From contig OX638370.1 of NCBI GenBank assembly GCA_951812925.1, forward strand, positions 107,212,897 to 107,276,896: a stretch of DNA of 64,000 bases, written 5' to 3'. Made by a program: the position numbers and the translations under genes. Positions 59,201 through 64,000 of the stretch are shown one piece after another; within the stretch, counting starts at the first letter, position 1, and each line of letters starts with the position of its first letter. This DNA comes from Calliopum simillimum. Lineage: Eukaryota > Arthropoda > Insecta > Diptera > Lauxaniidae. Under the pieces are notes generated by a model. That model did not search any database. It saw only the letters and a list, made by a program, of their open reading frames with translations, and was not told the DNA's origin.

Positions 59201-59667
59201 ATGTGTTAAAAGACCTCACCATTTTGTTAATTGTAAAAAGACCTAACCAATTTTCCAGCAAAATGACAATACTTTATGAACTAAATGACAATACTTTATG
59301 AACTAAATGACAATACTTTATGAACTAAATGACAATACTTTATGAACTAAATAACTTATATATTTTCTTGATTTGCATCGCAAAAATCGCTGAACAACAG
59401 TTGGTGGAGGACACAAAAAAGAAGAAAAAGAAAGACAAAAAGCATAAAATCAAGGATTTCAATAAAGGTAAAGATGAAAAGCCTAAAAAGTTGCAATTTA
59501 AATTGAATTGTTATTTTAATAAAAAAAAGTTTTCCGAAAGCTGAATATTTCTTCAATGGATTGTTTTATAACGCAAGCATTCCATGAAAAATTTTCCTTA
59601 GATCCTGGTTTACCTTGACTTTGACGCGTACAGCTTCTCGAGTGTGGGCATAAACACTGTTGGCCAT
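53204..59667 (-). CDS. TBC1D25: TBC1D25 (OATL1)-like Rab GTPase-activating protein (5 exons)
   Basis: Exons on the - strand: 59667-59614, 59038-58228, 58149-57626, 57123-56229 and 54804-53204. They join in frame to 1294 codons plus stop, with introns GT..AG of phase 0, 1, 0 and 1. TBC proteins accelerate GTP hydrolysis by Rabs; the human relative acts on Rab33B at autophagosomes. The start MANSVYAHTREAVRVKVK runs into the PB1-like N-terminal domain (NIAPEWRKFSVDPQITSLEV, SDWDLDAAF; about residues 14-105). The TBC domain is about 237-455: GGIEPSLRRVVWKHILNVYP, arginine-finger motif VKKDVLR, glutamine finger SYCQGMSD, then CYRWLLLELKREFPFEDALR. Both catalytic fingers are present. About 465-1170 is Ser/Asn/Asp-rich. 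A C-terminal module shared with human (PPPSEFGGGNPFLMFLCLTL, DYNEIAMHFDKMVRKHD) follows. Human TBC1D25 is 688 residues, so the middle is expanded. The exon 3 donor could be 6 bp further on. In Drosophila the probable orthologue is CG8155. Confidence 0.93.
54876..55220 (-). repeat. Dispersed repeat (inverse copy of 18645-18990)
   Basis: Shared landmarks read inversely: GGTACTTTTTGGACACTTTC-like, TTTTTGTCTTTCTCTTTGTG, 'aactttgtacacat' and 'cttttctaatgg'. Identity is moderate. Unclassified element. Confidence 0.6.
55616..55707 (+). repeat. Dispersed repeat, copy 2 (copy 1 at 8162-8253)
   Basis: Same orientation as copy 1, with 'gtttacggcttttttgagat' and 'tcgacttctgacgagatt' in common. Confidence 0.55.
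55735..55875. repeat. AACGCCCAAA-rich stretch related to the 41.9-42.4 kb array
   Basis: 'gaaataacgcccaaaaacaa' and 'gaaataacgcccaaaattta' are complements of the words in mus210 intron 2. Only two or three units are present. Confidence 0.55.
57180..57580. repeat. Foldback MITE in intron 3 of the TBC1D25-like gene
   Basis: An almost fully palindromic 400 bp. The left arm has 'aacttttagccatatattta', 'aatgcattttctaacacaca' and 'gacatatgttttgtcttccg'; the inverse lies to the right, ending near 57575. It is the same family as the second layer of the foldback at 49913-51556. Intron 3 (57124-57625) is essentially this insertion. Confidence 0.7.
59263..59350. repeat. 22-bp tandem repeat, four copies
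   Basis: ATGACAATACTTTATGAACTAA repeats exactly at 59263, 59285, 59307 and 59329. It lies in intron 1 of the TBC1D25-like gene. Confidence 0.95.
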
Positions 59668-61200
59668 TTTTGTAAAATTCGTTTTAGTCCTCGCGAATTT
59701 CCGTCGTTGTCAGTTCGATTTACCTTTTACCGTCGTTAAATGTTTTTGTATTGTTGCATATTTAATTTACTCCTTCATTAAGTGCAGCTTTTAATAATTT
59801 TATTGCATATTTTCCTAGATTTTTGCAAAGTTTTGCAACCAGACACAGACAGCAGATGAAAAAATTAGTTGTAATTTATTTGACAACTGTCAAACGTAGG
59901 GATGCCAACATGTCAGTCATATTGCATATGTTCAGGGCTCCCAGATGAAAATTTCGAATCTTCGCAGCCAAAAAAATTCCCCAAATCGGAACATAGCCCA
60001 AAGAAATTTGGATTTTTCAACGAAAAAAAATCCAAGTGGATATTTTTCACCGGAATTGTCCTTATTTATGCATGATAAACAAAGTGTGAAAAGTCCATTG
60101 CAAAGTAGTGTGCGCATAAAAAGTTATTCGGGCTCAAAGGTCGATAAAATATTTCGTTAATGCTTACTTCTACAGGAAAATGTTGTAGCCCCAGAAACTT
60201 CCTATAAAATGGTATGGCTTTCGTACAGCTTGCAGTTTTGAGAGTTAACCTAATTTAAAAAGTGTTAAAATTTTGTGACAGGTAAATGGTATGTACATTG
60301 TTCATACAGGTGTATATAAATGGTTATGACCATATGCAAAAAATTAACGCCAAAATAGACACTGCCAAAGGTGAGCTAATTTACGATGATGGCGTAGAGA
60401 AATTGAAATACCTACAAAACTCGGACATTTCACGGTCGATTATAAAAATATTCCAGACGATTTTCTTCATATTTTCAAGGAAATGATTCAAAAAACCAGA
60501 TGTGATTTTACGTCACGAATTGTACGTTCACTGATGCTGCGATTCAGCCCCTGGTTTTTGAAGAATATCTCCGAAACCGTAAGTCGTACGATAATAAGTA
60601 AGGACCTGTTTTGTGGAAAATCATAAGATCTACAAAAAATAATCAACATATACATATTTAAAAATTACCGTTAAGAAGATATTCACAAAAAACCGTTTTT
60701 TTTTGCCATTTTAATGTTTTTTTTTAAATATGTTCTAATTCAGGCCTGTTCCGTAATCCGTGTGTTTTCAATTACTTTTCATTTAGGAAGCTTTTCGATG
60801 AAAATGGTGAATCACACGACAAAAAGTATAGGGATTTTTTTGTGGAGATTCACAGGTTCTATAAATAACATTGATTTGCAATAACAAAAAAGTAGCCGTT
60901 TAGGGAATATTCTTAAAAAAGCGCAAAAAGTCGAAAAATTCGACTTTTTGGAATATTTCCAAAACAGTTACTTTTTCGTAAACATAAACAGACCAGATTT
61001 TATGCTTATATATTAGTTTATATCGAAAAACGAGCATCCAATTCCAAATTATGATACAGGAGAAAAAAACAATTTAGAAAATAATATAATATAATAGGTT
61101 TTTTGACTTTAAAATAAATTCCTAGGTCTCCAAATGGCTCCTGGAATGGAGCCTACCTAACGGTACAAATGTCAACTTTCCAAAAATCACCATATGTAGA
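59668..61200. other. Upstream of the TBC1D25-like gene; repeat traces
   Basis: The promoter of the - strand gene should lie in the first few hundred bases. 'tttgacaactgtcaaa' at about 59880 is a short palindrome. Around 60570 and 60806 are diverged copies of the 'gtgagtcgtacgataaaaag' motif seen near 190 and 50780, so the stretch 60500-60960 is probably an old dispersed repeat. No gene is supported. Confidence 0.4.
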
Positions 61201-61686
61201 TCTCGATCCGTGGTCTAAAATAACCTATGTATGCAAATTTTCAGAGAAATCGTATGATGTGCAGGAGCGTCAGCAAAGAAATAAAAACGACTATTTTCAA
61301 TCAAACGAATAATTTTTGTACTGGAGCCCATCGACCTATACATTTCTTTAAAAAAAACAGTACTCGATCCATCATCAAAAATAAATTTTGCATCCATATT
61401 TTGAGAGGGATCGATCGTGGCACATTTCCCAAAAAGGTCGATTCTTCTAAAATCTTACTTTTTGCCCAAAGAGCGTCGTTTGATCTCTCCCAAAATTTGG
61501 ATGCATACTTTATTTTTGATGATGAATCTAGTACAGTGATATTTTTTTGAAAGAAATGTATAGGTCGATGGGCTCCAGTACAAAAAGTATTCGTTTGACT
61601 GCAAATAATCGTTTTTACTGCTGCACGTCATACGATCTCTCTGGAAATGTGCATACATAGGATATTTTAGACCACAAATCGAGATA
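61201..61686. repeat. Foldback element, about 486 bp
   Basis: Arms of about 210 bp (61201-61415 and 61477-61686) are inverse copies at roughly 80-90% by eye. Matching blocks are TCTCGATCCGTGGTCTAAAA, 'catcgacctatacatttctt' and 'gcatcc..attttgagaggg'. Only about 60 bp lies between them. Three open frames of 60-107 codons come from the arms and are not genes. Confidence 0.7.
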
Positions 61687-62607
61687 TATTTCCCCACAAG
61701 TCACTAATTTGTAAAATCGACGTAATAAATAATTTTATTAAAAAATGCATTATTTGGAGTTTTTAAACTATAAATATATTTATAACGGCTTACATTGTAA
61801 TTTGTTTTTAATTATTATACAAAAAACTTAAGTTTATTTTATTAATTTTAAATAATGTTATAATTATTTAAAATAAAATAACATATATTTTGTTTTCTGT
61901 TGTAAATACATAAAAATACAATTAAGTATAAGATTTCTTAATTTTTTTAAGAAAAATGACTATTTTGTGTTTTTTACTAATATTTTTTTTTTATTTTTTT
62001 AATTTAACTTATTATTTGTGTATCTTTAGTTGTGAACTATTTTTCGCTATATTGTTTTTTATTTAGTACATTTTTTAATTTTATTTTTACATTGTGAAAA
62101 CTTAAATATATACAAAAAATAAAAAAAAAAAAAACAAATTAAAATAAAATTAATAATTTTATGTATTTCCTTTATTTTTACATATTAAGTATGAGTACTT
62201 AAAAATGTCTAAAAATAACGCATTACGTATATTAATTAACACTTTATTCTTTTTATGTTAAAAAAATGACTAAAATATTATGTTGTTGTCGCTTACCAAA
62301 CTTTGCTTGCATGCAGTTTTTTCCAAATTAAATGCTAAGCAGTTTCTTTTTATAACAAAGTTGCTATAATTAATTTTTTAAAACACTTTTTTTGAAATTT
62401 ATACTTTTTTTCTTTTTATATTTTACATGAGAGTTTCCAACGTCCAAAGCACGTTTTTATATGAGGTAAAGTTTGGTTTTGGAAATTTCAAAGCAGGCAC
62501 CTTATTTCTTTTATTAAAAAATTCATTATATTTATAGCAACTTTGCTATAAAATTATGCATCGCTGTATTTGTTAATTTTGTCTCTCCTCAACTCTCTCG
62601 AATAAGC
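61687..62607. other. Very AT-rich 3' flank of the 62.6 kb gene
   Basis: Almost pure A/T (61740-62420), probably the 3' UTR and flank of the - strand gene ending at 62608. TTTATT (AATAAA on the - strand) occurs repeatedly, so the poly(A) site cannot be chosen. 'gcaactttgctataa' near 62538 has an inverse, 'ttataacaaagttgctataa', near 62350. Confidence 0.4.
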
Positions 62608-63360
62608 CTAATTCTTGGGATCTTTATTATAATCCACATAAACCCTCACAACTTCACCGGAATACTTACGCTGTGATGGCATAAAATAGAAATCGGGCGT
62701 ATCCGCACCACCATTCGCAGTGGTACGTGGATCATCACGTGATGCATCGCGATAATGTCTGTTATCGGAGGCATTACCACCGTTTGTTTGTCGATGTGCC
62801 CGACGATCCTGCGTATAATAACCTGATGGCTTTTGTTGTTGTTGTTGCTGACGTGGCAGTGAATAAGCACGATCTGCATAGGTGCTACGCGCATAGGGAC
62901 CACCGGCCATACTGTCAGTGCTATGATTGCGTTCGTATTGTGCATAACCGCCATTGCCGGTGTTGTTGCTGTTGGAATTTCGATGTTGCTGTTGTTGTTG
63001 TTGACTGCTGCGACCATTGCTGCGATATTCTTGCGTGGTTACACCGCCATTAGCACCGCCACCAGTACCACCACCATTTTCGTAACGACTTGATCGTTGT
63101 TGGCCATTTGGGGCTGCGGCGCCAGTCGAATTGCTTTCATAGTAAAGCTGTGATTTACTTGTGGGCGAATGAGACATTGGTAGTGTTGTCTGTTGGCTGC
63201 TATTCGATGAGCGATTACGTGATTTTTCTTTGCCCGTTGGGGTCGTTGTTGTTGTGGTTGTTGTTGTCATAGTTTTCTCTTCAGTCTCACCATAGGGATC
63301 GAAAGCATAATTGGTATTCGATGCAAATTCTTTCCATGGTGAATTATGTATGAGTGTATC
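62608..63360 (-). CDS. Last exon of an unrecognised gene, Gln/Asn/Ser/Gly-rich C-terminus
   Basis: A clear acceptor (TTATTTTCAG ending at 63361) opens a frame of 250 codons that ends at the TAG at 62608. It begins DTLIHNSPWKEFASNTNYAF then DPYGE, well-ordered sequence typical of a conserved segment. A (T)n-rich run follows, then a low-complexity region with two Gln tracts (near 62995 and 62835) and Asn/Gly/Ser repeats. It closes with PDFYFMPSQRKYSGEVVRVY and VDYNKDPKN. The conserved beginning and tyrosine-rich end around a poor middle suggest a scaffold or cytoskeletal adaptor, but I do not recognise the family. Upstream exons must lie beyond 64000. An internal ATG at 63270 is unlikely to be the start, because coding continues upstream to the acceptor. 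Confidence 0.75.
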   Translation of the reverse strand, partial: DTLIHNSPWKEFASNTNYAFDPYGETEEKTMTTTTTTTTTPTGKEKSRNRSSNSSQQTTLPMSHSPTSKSQLYYESNSTGAAAPNGQQRSSRYENGGGTGGGANGGVTTQEYRSNGRSSQQQQQQHRNSNSNNTGNGGYAQYERNHSTDSMAGGPYARSTYADRAYSLPRQQQQQQKPSGYYTQDRRAHRQTNGGNASDNRHYRDASRDDPRTTANGGADTPDFYFMPSQRKYSGEVVRVYVDYNKDPKN

Positions 63361-64000
63361 CTGAAAATAAGAAAGTTTGAAGAATCCAATTGAGTGTGGT
63401 ATGGGCTATTTGGTAATAACAATAAAATCCTCAACCAGTCAGCATTTATCAATATCTTTAAAATATATATCATTTGTTGGTTTTGCTTTGTTTTTAGGAA
63501 CTTGCGCATGAAAACTATAACTTTTTTTGAATGTTAGTGTAAACTTTGATTGAGTGCATGGTTATTTTTTCAAACATTGGAGATTTCTGTATGTTTCCAG
63601 TAAAAGTTCATCCATTGGAGATATGTACGTATGTCGAAAAATGAAAGTTGATTTTAAAAGTACAATTTTTTCATAAAACCAGTCAAACATTATTTTTAGC
63701 TATTTTTATTACAGAAATGATAAAATACTTACAGTTTATAGAAGGAAGATTTCCATACTTTATCTACAAATATGTTTGGTTAGAATTATTAGTAAGAAAG
63801 AAATTATTTTCCAGTGTTACTAGGAAATGATTACCATTCTCTTGATATTTATTAAAAAAATTGTAATCTTCGTAAATTAGCAAAAGTGGAGAATATGACA
63901 CTCAATTCGAGATCCAATCATCAGCGGCAATTACACCAACTTTAGAGCAATGCATGGTTGATTGTGTCGTCTGAAGCTTTTGAAATTAAGAGTAGTACTG
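63361..64000 (-). other. Intron of the 62.6 kb gene
   Basis: AT-rich sequence upstream of the acceptor at 63361. No further exon could be supported on the - strand, so the intron continues beyond the window. Confidence 0.55.

Noticed and set aside
63267..63509. 80-codon - strand frame upstream of the last exon
   Set aside because: It crosses the acceptor at 63361 in a different phase from the Gln-rich exon and has no recognisable motif.

Overview
The window reads as nuclear DNA of a schizophoran (higher) fly. It is strongly AT-rich, genes are split by introns with GT..AG borders, mariner-type transposons are abundant, and three host genes have insect protein sequences. Two are recognisable: an XPC/Rad4 DNA-repair gene (Drosophila mus210) on the + strand and a TBC1D25-type Rab GAP gene on the - strand. 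As I recall, the Drosophila orthologues are neighbours (CG8153 and CG8155), so this looks like conserved microsynteny. I cannot settle the family of fly (tephritid, calyptrate or other).

Bases 1-36489 hold no host gene I can support. They are a graveyard of transposons: a TTAA-flanked 1.6 kb long-hairpin element, a decayed mariner (3454-4479), a foldback MITE (5022-5408), an element whose ends start with the CACAGTG-type heptamer of Transib elements (6492-8054), two further mariner relics (10820-12107, 12260-13452), an inverted-repeat element enclosing a reverse-transcriptase/RNase H fragment (15085-16652), a 3' fragment of a non-LTR retrotransposon (20547-20818), a foldback with an 8-bp palindromic flank (21311-22203), several dispersed repeat families and a second TTAA-flanked foldback (31863-32678).

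The mus210/XPC gene runs from 36490 to 47531 in six exons (36490-36677, 38597-39387, 42875-45144, 46437-46904, 46980-47148, 47254-47531). These join in frame to 1387 codons. Intron 1 carries a 902-bp internally deleted mariner with perfect ends. The last three exons, which encode the second half of the transglutaminase fold and the DNA-binding BHD1-3 modules, are duplicated in tandem at 48461-49591. The second copy keeps an open frame and splice sites but has changes in the BHD3 core, has lost the AATAAA of copy 1, and carries two insertions downstream: a ~1.65 kb nested foldback and a 58-bp perfect hairpin.

TBC1D25-like lies tail-to-tail with mus210, in five exons on the - strand from 59667 to 53204 (1294 codons plus stop). 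It has the PB1-like N-terminus, the TBC GAP domain with both catalytic fingers, a long fly-specific low-complexity middle and the conserved C-terminal module. Its introns contain copies of the dispersed repeats seen elsewhere in the window. Upstream of it, 61201-61686 is a near-complete foldback, and 63360-62608 is the last exon of a third - strand gene, rich in Gln, Asn, Ser and Gly, whose 5' exons lie beyond the window.

I found no tRNA, rRNA, CRISPR array or bacterial-type operon. Exon borders were placed by hand from splice consensus and reading phase; repeat borders are approximate unless a target-site duplication is given.
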